Below, in pieces: positions 21,223-31,275 of a stretch of 64,000 nt of DNA. The notes below the pieces were generated by a model that saw only the letters and a program-made list of their open reading frames with translations, was not told the DNA's origin and searched no databases. This stretch comes from Laguncularia racemosa (lineage: Eukaryota > Streptophyta > Magnoliopsida > Myrtales > Combretaceae): assembly GCA_037954665.1 (NCBI GenBank), contig JBBMOL010000203.1, positions 310,001 to 374,000 of the forward strand. The letters run 5' to 3'. Every line of letters starts with the position of its first letter. The first letter of the stretch is position 1. The position numbers and the translations under genes were made by a program.

Positions 21223-22218
21223 TTATTCAAAGAGGACCCAAATCGCCAAATTTTGTAACCCTTTGGTTCTTGCCCTAGTGATAGGTCTTGTAGGATTTTG
21301 ATTCCTATCATCTCTTCGGGCCTCAAGAAGATTTTTCCTCAAATCTGATAGGTAAAATGCAGTAGAGACTCTGTATCCTCTTAACAAGTTATCTGTAAAA
21401 TTATCACTGTAGTCTCCCAATACTTGAGACACCATAGGGGGTAGTTGCTCTCGCCCCTCCATCTTTAGGATATATCTCATCTACAATACATATAAGGGTT
21501 TATCATCTACTATGGCCTCCCTTAACTTAAACTGTCCCACCAATAATGTTTTCTCCTTCCTTGTTTTACCTATATGTCTTTAAACCTCTTGGCCCTCTGA
21601 TGGTTTACTCATCTGCCCTTGAACCTTTTAGACCTTTGATGGTTGACACATTTACTTTTGAACCGCTTGATCCTCTAAAGGTTGACTCATCTGACTATGA
21701 ACCTTAGGGACCTTTGATGGTTAGCTTATCTGTCTTTACACGTCTTAGGCCTCTGATGGTGAAATAGGGTTCAATTCTATATGTTTACCCTCCAGCTGGA
21801 GCATATAAGTATTTCTATAGCCATCATGCAAAACCTTCCTATCATACAACCACAACCTGCTAAGCAATATATGGGATGCACATATTGGAAGAATGTCACA
21901 TTCTATTTCATCATGATATTTATCCCCTATACTGAAAGGTACCCTAGCCCTTTGGGTCACATGCAGACTCCTCTATTTACTTTACCAATGTAATTTGTAG
22001 GGTTTAGGACACGGGATAGTTACAAGTTTCAATTTCGATACTAATGAGGTAGCCACAACATTAGTACAACTACCATCATCAATAATAATGACACATAAGT
22101 TACCTTTCACCCTACAAGAAGTGTGAAACAAATTTTCCCTTTGCTCATAATCAATAGTTGTAAAAGAGGTTAAGGCCCGACACAGTACATTAGTAGACAA
22201 AAACAAGTTAATTGACAT
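21223..22218 (-). pseudogene. D1 protease fragment fused to integrase tail
   Basis: 22218-21982 encodes the retropepsin region (FHTSCRVKGNLCVIIIDDGS, with IDDGSCTNVV as a degraded DSG active site, then KPYKLHW). A frame change leads to 21960-21745 (RVPFSIGDKYHDEIECDILP, then a flap-like RLWLYDRKVLHDGY). After a repetitive linker, 21480-21223 resumes in the integrase C-terminal tail (GYRVSTAFYLSDL, then RPITRARTKGLQ). RT, RNase H and the integrase catalytic core are missing between them. Confidence 0.75.
21570..21765 (-). repeat. 39-bp in-frame minisatellite in D1
   Basis: Five units with a 39-bp period (marks at 21576, 21615, 21654, 21693, 21732), each a variant of GCCCTTGAACCTTTTAGACC followed by TTTGATGGTT. 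On the coding strand this is a 13-residue repeat of the type PSKVxKVQGQMSQ. It lies where the RT domain should be. Confidence 0.85.
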
Positions 22219-23193
22219 TATTGCTTACTACTTCAACAAGCTAATAATACACTGCACCACACACACATGCAACAATCTTACACACCCATGGTGCAATTAA
22301 ACAACCAATGCAACACACAATTCCCACACTTCAATTATGGTAACAATAAGCCAAAGCAATAATTAAACACTTCCAAGTAGTAAGTTATTGAATTCAACTA
22401 AGCAAGTGTTAAAGTATCAATACTTAATAACTTTCACACTTAAATGCTTGTTTTGAAATTCAAAATTTACCACTAAATTTCCTTTTCTATTCACGGCACA
22501 TACACAATCTTATACTCCACGTGCAGTACCTTCTTCTTAACACAACTCCATAAGAATTTATAACTTTCTTCACTACACACTCACACCGCCACACATACAA
22601 CACAAACATGATGTAACTCCTTCAAACCTCAACACCACTTCACGTGCAGCACTTCCTCACAACACAAACCGACAATAAGTTGCAATTCCCTTCACTATAC
22701 ACTCAAATCGCCACACATGCACAACATAATCATGACAACAATTAAAAAACACTCTTAATGCAACCTTCTCCACAAATGGTAAGTGGCAAATTCAAATTCA
22801 AATAATACTCAATCAATGCTACTCAATGAATTGTTTTAAACTTAAAGAAGGTGTTTGAATTTCAAATATTTTCCTTATCTCTTCAAGGCAAATATGGAAT
22901 TTACAAATGACAAATACAATTTCCGAAAATTACCAACACACAATTCACTCTTCTTGTTTCAAATTTCCAATTTTCCAAATGATCACAAAGGATCACTCCT
23001 CCTTGCTCATGGTAAACTCAAGGAAACAAATGCTATTAGAAGCAATCCACGTCCACTTCAACAACAACAACAATAATGAAATAAAATCCATAAGCACTAC
23101 TACAATTCACTTCAACAATTTCAAATCAAGAATCAACTTCAAGAACCCAAATTGTCAAATGATGATCACGCAAATCCCTTCCCCAAAACCTAT
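22219..23193 (-). other. D1 leader, non-coding
   Basis: About 0.97 kb between the PBS and the protease fragment with no gag homology and no meaningful ORF. The plus strand is rich in CACACA-type sequence. Either gag was deleted or it was replaced by unrelated DNA. Confidence 0.6.
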
Positions 23194-23205
23194 GCTCTGA
23201 TACCA
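23194..23205 (-). promoter_or_regulatory. D1 primer-binding site (initiator Met-tRNA type)
   Basis: Minus-strand TGGTATCAGAGC lies five bases downstream of the 5' LTR end (CACATCA, spacer TAATT). This is the usual match to the 3' end of initiator methionine tRNA, which primes minus-strand DNA synthesis. Confidence 0.9.
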
Positions 23206-23210
23206 AATTA

Positions 23211-24057
23211 TGATGTGCTCAAGAGATCCAATTACAAGTACACAATTGCAATTGGAGGATCAATTAAACAAAAACCCATAATATAGCGTGATTCTAAGCG
23301 CCTCAAATATGATTTGCTCTAATACCAAATTATGATGTGCTTAAAAATTGAATCCAAGCACATGAACTCAATCTAAATGATTAATCAATCTACAAATGCT
23401 TAATTATACTTAAAATTGGCGTGAATCAAGGATGAACAAATCTCAATGGTGTAAACTAAATTAGATGAATCACAAGGGAATTCCAATACCAATAAAATTA
23501 CATATAAAATGCGATTCCAATCTCTAAAATTGGTTTATAATCCTAGCAATATGCCCTAAATTGGCGTGAAAAAAAAATAGATAAATCAACCTTTTATCAC
23601 CAGATATTACACACTAGTAATAAAAGCAAGCAACTTAAAAGATCTTGACATTACTCACAAGAAATTCCAAGTCAAACTCGCCATAATTTCTTATAAATTG
23701 ATAAGAGTAGATATTTTAGCAAGAGGAACTCTCTCTCTCTCATGGAAACAAAGTGTATTTTTCAAAAATGACAAAAGCTCCCTAAAAACCCTAGTTAGCA
23801 AATATTTATACTTGCTCCTATTAGGATAAAACAAACAAAAAAATTACAAAGTTGCTACTAGGTGGCTGGTTCTAAAAGTCAAAATTACAAGTACAAAATA
23901 AACAAAATGGTCGGTTCTCAGAGTAACAATTACATATTCAAATAGTCTTCAAGTGGTCGGTTCTTCAATTTAAGTGAATAGTTTGTTGGACTAGTTTTTC
24001 TTTAGTTTATGTCGGTCCATGAATAACCCAGAAGCTGAGCTTTAGCGAGTTTATCCA
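23211..24057 (-). mobile_element. D1 5' LTR with an internal fossil LTR end and PBS
   Basis: Same boundaries as the 3' LTR. TATA is at plus 23811-23820. About 120 bp before its 3' end, on the minus strand, it contains AAGCACATCATAATTTGG then TATTAGAGC, a near copy of its own terminus plus PBS. D2's LTR ends at the homologous inner position, so the outer 118 bp look like a later 3' extension. Confidence 0.85.
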
Positions 24058-24322
24058 TTGCCCTTTCCTTTATTTCCTTTCTCCCCCTTCTTCTCTTTCC
24101 TTATTCTTTGGTACGAATTATATTTCCTCCCTAAAACTTTAAAATCCATAACTTTCCTATACTAGATCCAAATAAAAAACCATAAGTACCATTACAATCC
24201 TTGGAAAGAACACTTCATATCAAGACCACATCTGCTAGGTGTGTGGGAACTCGATATTTTACTATATTATTTGTATTTCCTTACTTGAAAAATTATTGTA
24301 TATGAATATGTTACATATCTAA
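24058..24322. other. interval between D1 and element G, no gene seen
   Basis: 265 bp of AT-rich DNA with a pyrimidine-rich start (TTGCCCTTTCCTTT). It lacks the 76-bp repeat that flanks the other side of D1. Confidence 0.5.
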
Positions 24323-24426
24323 TGATACGGAACCTCCGTGAATACACTTGAGAACCCCTTTGGATATTATGAACCCACACCGCAGTAATGCAAAAACCCT
24401 CATAATCAATTTGATTCAATCCTTAA
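24323..24426 (-). mobile_element. G 3' LTR, distal part (split by B1)
   Basis: Plus-strand TGATACGGAACCTCC marks the LTR 3' end on the minus strand (GGTTCCGTATCA). Only 104 bp are here; the LTR resumes at 31276 after B1. Its last five bases, CTTAA, are duplicated at 31271-31275. The total is 805 bp. Confidence 0.75.
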
Positions 24427-25291
24427 TGATGCGAGATCGGTTTGATCGGATTCCTAACTGATACGAACCATGGCAACGTGTGACAAAACTTAATACCAAT
24501 ACGTTCGGAATTTGTTACCTAAGATGCCAAACACCCTCACGTGGAAACCGCGACCTGTCGTCTATAAGCGAGACAAGAACCTTGGTATAATATGAAGACG
24601 CCACAATCGAGATGAAAGACCGATTGATAAGTCGGGATGAATGCCACGAAAATAAAATCCGATAAGTTCTTTAAAGAACCAAGAGAGGAATTCTCTCAAA
24701 AGTGTTTTCAAACTTTCAATGTTGTATCTTATATATTCTAACCCTAGGAGCTTTATATTAAGGTTTACAATTCGTAACAATAAAGCCCAAAACGACATAG
24801 CTTAGATAAGTTGCGTAAAAATAACAAAACAAGACATGAAGGCCGGCGTTGGGGAGATACACGGCTGTGTACTTTGGCCGTGTATAATTATGTGGAAATC
24901 TTGACAATGTACACGACCGTGTACTTCAAGTCGTGTATCTTTCTGTGGAAATCTTGACAACATACACGGTCGTGCCTTTGAACCGTGTATACGACCGTGT
25001 ATGATTCTGTGTAACCTCCAGACTCCTACACGGCCGTGCCTTGTAAAGACACGCCCTCTTCACCCCGTATCCGGTATGACTTGTACAAGAGCAAGGGTCT
25101 TCCCATGGTTGTTCCAATCCTTTCCAACTTCATGATTGCTCTAATCCTTTTCGACTTAATGGACATCCTTTATCAACCCGTTAAGTGCTTCCTTGAATCG
25201 TTTCGCTCGATTTCTTGTGATTGGTCCAGGTGGCACTTCAAGAGGATTCACTTTCCCTCTTCTGGCTTAGCTCCCATCATAGCTCTCATCA
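24427..25291 (-). mobile_element. B1 3' LTR
   Basis: 865 bp, from TGATGAGAGC to CTCGCATCA on the minus strand. TATA (AATATAAAG) is at plus 24750-24758. The palindrome array is at 24857-25040. Its first codons continue pol (ESYDGS then a stop). It ends 32 bp beyond the position where B2's LTR ends. Confidence 0.9.
24857..25040 (-). repeat. ACACGGCCGTGT-type array in B1 3' LTR
   Basis: Successive motifs TACACGGCTGTGTA, TACACGACCGTGTA, TACACGGTCGTG and TACGACCGTGTA are separated by spacers containing 'GTGGAAATCTTGACAA'. The same array is present in the 5' LTR at 30835-31020. Confidence 0.85.
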
Positions 25292-26289
25292 TTCCCCTCC
25301 TCTTGAAAAGGATTTGTCCTCAAATCATCGCCTGCGTCAAAAGGACTCAAATTAGTAACATTAAATGTAGCACTTACTTGATACTCACCAGGTAAATCTA
25401 TCTTGTATACATTATCATTGATGCGCTCAAGGATTTGAAATGGTCCATCGCCTCTAGGAAGTAGTTTAGATCGACGCTGCACAGGAAACCGCTCTTTATG
25501 CATGTGAACCCAAACCCAGTCTCCAGGTTCAATGATAGCTTGTCGACGACCCTTGTTGGCTTGTTTCACATACTACTCTATTCTTCGCTCAATGTTTAGC
25601 CTTGCCTTCTCATGGATCTATTTAACAAATTCTGCTTTCTTCTTGCCATCTAGATTAACATATTCAGAAATAGGCAAAGGTGATAAATCCAAAGGAGTTA
25701 GTGGATTAAAACCATACACAATTTCAAAAGGAGTAAATTTAGTAGTAGAATGCACTGTACGGTTATAGGCAAATTCAACATGCGGCAAACAATCCTCCCA
25801 ACTTTTAATGTTCTTTTTAATGACAGCCCTCAACAAAGTAGATAAAGTTCAATTTACTACCTCAGTTTGACCATCAGTCTGTGGATGACAAGTAGTAGAA
25901 AACAATAACTTAGTTCCTAACTTAGCCCACAAGGTCTTTCAGAAGTAGCTTAACAACTTAGCATCTCTATCCGATACAATTGTTCTAGGCATACCATGTA
26001 ATCTCACAACTTCCCTAAAGAACAAATTAGCAATATTGCAAGCATCATCTGTTTTGTGACAAGGAATGAAATGTGCCATCTTAGAAAATCTATCCACAAC
26101 TATAAAAATAGAATCTCGACCATGTCTAGACCTGGGTAATCCTAACACAAAATCCATGGAAATATCTACCTAAGGCTCATGAGGAATGGGAAGTGGGGTA
26201 TAAAGCCTTTGAGGTTGGACTCTAGATTTTGCTTGTTTGCATGTGATACATCGCTCACAAATCCTCTCAACATCTCGTTTCATTTGAGG
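25267..26289 (-). pseudogene. B1 integrase with C-terminal tail
   Basis: The N-terminal HHCC zinc finger lies across the upstream join (HFGVAKTLGLLQEHFY, then RICERCITCKQAK). The catalytic core shows DFVLGLPRS for the first Asp, VSDRDAKLLSYF for the second and TEVVN for the Glu. The C-terminus has a GPY/F-like module (GPFQILERINDNVYKIDLPG) and ends LRTNPFQEEGNDES. No clear chromodomain is visible. Stops at about 26287, 26172, 25936, 25855, 25615 and 25575 replace Trp, Gln or Arg codons. Integrase normally inserts the element cDNA into chromosomal DNA. Confidence 0.9.
25292..25304 (-). promoter_or_regulatory. B1 polypurine tract
   Basis: Minus-strand AAGAGGAGGGGAA sits immediately before the 3' LTR start TGATGAG. 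It is the primer site for plus-strand DNA synthesis and also encodes QEEGN of the integrase tail. Confidence 0.9.
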
Positions 26290-28221
26290 CTAATAAAAGT
26301 GTTCCTGTAATAACCCTAAGGTTTTAGCTACTCCAAAATGTCCCATTAAACCTCCTCCATGAGACTCCCTAACTAGTAATTCTCTTAAAGAACAAATTGG
26401 AATGCATAGTTTACTCTCCCTAAACAAGAATCCTTCATTTTTATAAAATTTACCATGCCCACTCTTCTCACAATGCACATACTCCTCACAAAAATCTCGA
26501 TCAGTAGCATATAATTCCTTAATGTGCTCAAAACCAAGCAGTCTAGAACTAAGAGTAGAGATAAGAGTATACCTTCTAGAAAGTGCATCAGCAACGACAT
26601 ACTCTTTACCTTGCTTGTAGTGGATGAGATATGGAAATGTTTCGATGAACTCCACCCAACGAGCATGCCTTTTGTTCAGCTTGTGTTGCCCCTTTAAGTA
26701 CTTCAAGGATTCATGATCAGTGTGGATCACAAACTCTTTTGGCCAAAGAGAGTGTTGCCAAGTCTCTAGGGCTCGAACCAATGCATATAACTCCTTGTCA
26801 TAAGTAGGGTAGTTCAAGGTTGCCCCACTTAGCTTCTCACTAAAGAATGCAATTGGTCTTCTCTCCTGCATAAGCACTGCTCCAATACCTAATCCTGAAG
26901 CATCACACTCAATTTCAAATGTTTTAGCAAAGTTAGGTAAAGCAAGTAATGGCACCTGAGTCAACTTATTTTTAAGCATTTGAAAGGCCTTCTCTTGTTG
27001 CTCTCCCCATCTGAACCCCACGTTCTTCTTAATTACCTCAGTAAGTGGTGCTGCAATGGTGCTGGAATCCTTCACAAATCTCCTGTAAAAACTCACTAGT
27101 CCATGGAAACTCCGCACATTACTTACATTAGTTAGACTAGGCCATTCTTAGATCGTACGAATCTTTTCTTCATCAACCTGTATCCCTTGTGCACTAACAA
27201 CAAAACCAAGAAACACAAGTTTGTCTGTGCAAAAAGTGCACTTCTTGTGGTTAGCATATAATTGCTCCTTTCGAAGTACTCCTAAAACATCCCTCAAGTG
27301 AGATATATGATATTCCAAACTCTTGCTATAAATGAGAATATCATCAAAATAGACAACCACAAATTTGCCAATAAAAGTCCTTAAAACATGGTTCATAAGT
27401 CTCATAAAAGTACTAGGTGCGTTAGTTAAATCGAAAGGCATTACTAACCACTCATATAATCCATATTTCGTTTTGAATGCGGTTTTCCATTCATCACCTT
27501 CTTTCATTCTAATTTTGTGATATCCACTTTTCAGATCAATTTTGGAGAAGACACTAGACCCATGTAACTCATCTAACATGTCATCTAAGCGAGGAATGGG
27601 ATGACGATACTTTATCGTGATGTTGTTGATGGCGCGGCAGTCAACACACATTCTCCATGACCCATCCTTCTTAGGCACCAAAATCATAGGCACTGCGTAT
27701 GGACTCATGCTTTCCCTCACGTACCCCTTCTCCATTAATTCATCGACCTGCCTTTGGAGTTCCTTTGTCACCTCCGGATTGCTCCTATAAGCTGGCTTGT
27801 TTGGAATCGATGCTCCGGGTACTAGGTTAATCTGGTGCTCAATACCACGAATAGGTGGTAATCCCTTTGGAATCTCCTCAGGGAAGACATCTTTAAAGTC
27901 CTGCACAATAGACACAACCACACTAAGCAAATAGTTAGATAGTTCGTTAGTATTAAGACATGTTTCCTTAAAAACCAGCAACAACATAGGTTGCCTCATC
28001 ACTAACGCTCTCCTTACTACATTCGCTCTTGCCACACAACTCTCCTTTTGTAAGGCTGCACTCTCCTTTTCACTCAGCACCAAAGTTGATCCCCCTTCAA
28101 CTTGGTCTCTCACACTCTTTCCAGCCTTCCTCTCTTTTTCCTTTTGAGTTCGACTTTTGTATTCCTTTTCTTTCTCATTGTCTTTTGCTCTCTCACTCTC
28201 CCTCTGTTTTTCACTCACCAT
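26290..28221 (-). pseudogene. B1 reverse transcriptase and RNase H
   Basis: 28221-27148 covers a charged linker (KEKEYKSRTQKEKERKAG), then RT: GLPPIRGIEHQINLVPGA, VPMILVPKKDGSWRMCVDCR, IDLKSGYHKIRMKEGDEWK, EWLVMPFDLTNAPSTFMRLM and the catalytic VVYFDDILIYSKS. A stop at 27145 separates it from 27117-26290: FHGLVSFYRRFVKD, the RNase H core FEIECDASGLGIGAVL, YPTYDKELYALVRALETWQ, FVIHTDHESLKYLKGQ and VVADALSRRY. Catalytic residues are preserved, so the loss of function is due to stops. Confidence 0.92.
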
Positions 28222-28653
28222 ATGTTTTGCAGAAGACTATTGTAGCTGCAACTGATCCTCATACACCTGTTTAGGTGTTAAAGGTTTAAGATTAAAGCTT
28301 TTTCCCTGGTGAACAAGTGTATACTAGTTAGAAAAGCCATCATGAACAACCTTCCTATCAAATTGCCATAGCCTCCCCAAGAAAACATGACACGCCTGCA
28401 TTGGCACTACATCGCATAACACCTCATCCTCATACCTACCAATGCGAAAAGCAATCAAGGCTTGCTTACTCACCTTAGTCTCGCCACTATAATTCAACCA
28501 CTGCAATTTATATGGACTAGGGTGTTTAATAGTCTGGAGTCCCAACCTCTCGACAATAAAATTACTCACCACATTAGTGCAACTTCCTCCATCAATGATC
28601 AAACTGCAAATGTGATCACCTAGATAACATCTAGTATGAAAGATATTCTCTCT
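28222..28653 (-). pseudogene. B1 aspartic protease
   Basis: The retropepsin region reads FHTRCYLGDHICSLIIDGGS with IDGGSCTNVV as the active-site loop, then YKLQWLNYSGETKVSKQALI, DVVPMQACHVFLGR and FDRKVVHDGFSN. Stops lie before RENIF (28651), before YTLVHQG (28321) and near 28240. The protease normally cleaves the Gag-Pol polyprotein. DGGS in place of DSGA/DTGA is shared by B2 and D2 and is therefore a family feature. Confidence 0.85.
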
Positions 28654-29907
28654 TTACACCTCCTCTTCTTCCTTCACCGGCACATTCAAAGCTCGCTTCA
28701 CTACTGCCACTAACCTCCTTATTGTAGGCTCCTCATCATCACTAGCATCCTCTAATGGAGGCATATCCTCTTCTTCACTATCCCCCTCAGTCTCATACTC
28801 ACCATCATCACGCAAAATCATAACACGCCTATTCGGACATTGACTAGCAATATGGCCTCTACCTTGGCATTTAAAACATCTAATGTCATGATTTCTAGAA
28901 GTAAAAGAATTAGGGTTACCTTGATTACCAGGAGTAGAACCCGCTTGCCTCAGCTCTCCTTTCGGTTTAGTGGGTAAAGGCTTTTCTTCCTTCTTCCATT
29001 GGTTAGTCTTCAAGGTGGATGAACCAGTACCCTGTTGAAACCGTGCATTATTACTACCTTCCCTCTTGTGTTGGTTCTCGACCTTTATAGCCATATGAAC
29101 CATATCTTCCAATTCTACATAATGCTGCAATTCAACGACATTTTGAATTTCTCGATTCAATCCAGCAAGAAACCTAGCCATGGTAGCCTCTCTATCCTCC
29201 TCTACATTCGCCCTGATCATCGTAACTTCCATCTCCTTGAAATACTCATTCACACTTCGGCTTCCCTACTTAAGAGTTTGCAATTTGTTGTGCAATTCAC
29301 GATAGTAATACGCAGGCCCAAACTGCTTCTTCATCACCCTTTTCATCTCTTCCCACGACTCAATAGGTGGTTTGCCATTCCTTCTTCGATTCAACATTAG
29401 TTGATCCCACCACACTATGGCATAATCCGAAAATTCAATGGCAGCAAGTTTCACTTTCTTTCTCCCACTATAGTTATGACAATCAAACACCATCTCTATC
29501 TTCTTCTCCCACTCTAATTACGCCTCGAGATCATTCTTCCCATAGAAAGGAGGAATCTTCATATTTATGCTACTCAATTGATTATCCTCTCTATTCCTAT
29601 CTCCTCTATCTTCCCAATCCCTAGTTCCTCTATTCCTACCACTATATCCTCGATAACTCCCGACAGAAGGTTCATCAAATTCATCATCCAACATTTCATC
29701 TCCACCCCTTGGTACTCTCCTAGAACAACTCTCCCTCTTACGCCCTTGGAAGATGTTTTTAGATTGCTCTAGTCTTTGCTCTACCGTCTCATGAATTTGT
29801 TCCATTCCCTCCTGAAACATTCTCTTCATCTCACCCCTCAACGCCTCAATCACTAACCTAGCATCAAACCTTCCCTTCTCACTTTCAGGAGAATGTTGTC
29901 TCGACAT
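28654..29907 (-). pseudogene. B1 Gag
   Basis: Starts MSRQHSPESEKGRFDARLV at 29907. A retrotransposon gag core follows (IKMKIPPF-type segment, ECHNY-like VFDCHNYSGRKKVKLAAI, YAIVWWDQLMLNRRR, FGPAYYYRELHNKLQ, YFKEMEVTMIRANVEEDREA, TMARFLAGLNREIQNVVELQ). The CCHC zinc knuckle is CFKCQGRGHIASQC, and the tail is acidic (EEEDMPPLEDASDDEEP). Stops at 29515 and 29263 break it. Gag forms the virus-like particle and binds the RNA. Confidence 0.9.
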
Positions 29908-30391
29908 AGTTCCTGCAGAAAAAGATTAGTACTAACACAAATATATATAAGATTAAACTTCACGATACACTCCCTTACGTGTTTCGCTCAAATGATGATA
30001 TCACATAATTACTCGTGTATTCTCACAAACAATGATGATATCAACTCGCCAATTCCTCTTCTCAATTCTCTTGGAACTAACCCAAACTACACCAATTCCC
30101 TTCCGTAGAATTCAAAACAACTCTAGGGTTCGTAAATTTCCTCTTTTCTTTCCGAATTTTTTTTCTTTTTTTTTGTTGCTCTTGATCACGCTCCTTTTTT
30201 TTGTGTCGTGATTTCTTCTTCTTTTTTTTTTTTTTTTGTAACAAAATTGAATAGTAAGTACTACACTTTCAATAGACAATTAATACTATGAAATTGAATA
30301 CTAACAATTGATATGAATGATTGGAGTTAGGGTTTTGATGTTACCTTCCTCAAACCGAACTGATGTTTAACAAACTTAAGCTCTGATACCA
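29908..30391 (-). promoter_or_regulatory. B1 leader with Met-tRNA primer-binding site
   Basis: PBS TGGTATCAGAGC at 30380-30391 (minus), three bases after the LTR end. The leader, about 470 bp, is rich in A on the sense strand (plus-strand T runs at 30163-30240). Confidence 0.9.
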
Positions 30392-30394
30392 AAC

Positions 30395-31270
30395 TGATGC
30401 GAGATTGGTTTGATCGGATTCCTAATTGATACGAACCACACCAACGTGTGACGAAACCCAATGCCAATACGTTCGGAATTCGTTACCTAAGATGCCAAAC
30501 ACCCTCACGTGGAAACTGCGACCCGTTGTCTATAAGCGAGACAAGAACCTTGGTATAATATGAAGACGCCATAATCGGGATGAAAGACCGATTGATAAGT
30601 CGGGATGAACGCCACGGAAATAAAATCCGATAAGTTCTAGATTAGTTCTTTAAAGAACCAAGAGAGGAATTCTCTCAAAAGTGTTTTCAAACTTTCAATG
30701 TTATATCTTCTATATTCTAACCCTAGGAGCTTTATATTAGGGTTTACAGTTCGTAACAATAAAGCCCAAAACGACATAGCTTAGATAAGTTGCGTAGAAA
30801 TAACAAAACAAGACATGAAGGCCAGCGTCGGGGAGATACACGGCCGTGTACTTTGGTTGTATATAATTCTGTGGAAATCTTGACAATGTACACGACCGTG
30901 TACTTCAAGTCGTGTAACTTTCTGTGGAAATCTTGACAACATACATGGCCGTGCCTTTGAACCGTGTATACAATTGTGTATGATTCTGTGTAACCTCTAG
31001 ACCCCTACATGGCCATACCTTGTAAAGACACGCCCTCTTCACCCCATATCCGGTATGACTTGTACAAGAGCAAGGGCCTTCCCATGGTTGTTCCAATCCT
31101 TTCCAACTTCATGATTGCTCCAATCCTTTTCGACTTCATGGACATCCTTTATCAACCCGTTAAGTGCTTCCTTGAATCGTTTCGCTCGATTTCTTGTGAT
31201 TGGTCCAGGTGGCACTTCAAGAGGATTCACATTCCCTCTTCTGGCTTGGCTCCCATCATGGCTCTCATCA
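30395..31270 (-). mobile_element. B1 5' LTR
   Basis: 876 bp, from TGATGAGAGCCATGATGG to CTCGCATCA on the minus strand. It holds the tail-coding motif GPITRNRAKRFKEALNGL, the palindrome array (30835-31020) and a TATA box at 30731-30738. It is followed by CTTAA, the target-site duplication. Confidence 0.92.
30731..30738 (-). promoter_or_regulatory. TATA box of B1 5' LTR
   Basis: Minus-strand AATATAAA next to AGCTCCTAGGG. It is conserved in B2, B3 and the 3' LTR. It lies downstream of the palindrome array, as expected if the array is part of the U3 promoter. Confidence 0.6.
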
Positions 31271-31275
31271 CTTAA

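Larger units (their letters stand above)
20282..24057 (-). mobile_element. D1: non-autonomous gypsy element, internally deleted
   Basis: Two LTRs of 848 bp (20282-21129) and 847 bp (23211-24057) frame an internal region of only 2.1 kb. Order on the minus strand is LTR, PBS, long leader, protease, tail of integrase, LTR. gag, RT, RNase H and integrase core are absent. Flanks do not match (CTAGG at the left, TTGCC at the right) and the 76-bp tandem repeat is present only on the left, so the right flank was rearranged or the LTR end is misplaced. It belongs to the same family as D2. Confidence 0.85.
24427..31270 (-). mobile_element. B1: near-complete Ty3/gypsy (chromovirus, CRM-like) element
   Basis: 6844 bp with all parts in order on the minus strand: 5' LTR (30395-31270), Met-tRNA PBS, leader, gag, protease, RT, RNase H, integrase, polypurine tract, 3' LTR (24427-25291). 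The target-site duplication is CTTAA at 24422-24426 and 31271-31275. The 11-bp LTR length difference is one indel near 'TAAGTTCTAGATTAGTTC' in the 5' LTR (30632-30642 region). The coding frame is continuous from 29907 to 25267 without frameshift but with about twelve stops, so the copy is inactive. CRM-like assignment follows from RT/IN motifs and from the coding tail entering the LTR; treat it as tentative. Confidence 0.95.

Noticed and set aside
23194..23205. tRNA gene suggested by TGGTATCAGAGC motifs (also 30380, 36814, 51119)
   Set aside because: Only the part complementary to the tRNA 3' end is present, always just after an LTR end. These are primer-binding sites.
20282..24057. Target-site duplication for D1
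   Set aside because: CTAGG and TTGCC differ, and the 76-bp repeat is present on one side only.
25267..25569. Chromodomain at the end of B1 integrase
   Set aside because: Only the GPY/F-like module and a short tail are visible. The conserved aromatic residues of a chromodomain are not evident by eye.
28029..28274. Plus-strand ORFs rich in S, P, H and F over gypsy linkers (also 48747-48992, 29035-29400)
   Set aside because: They are antisense shadows of the lysine/glutamate-rich Gag-Pol linkers and Gag.
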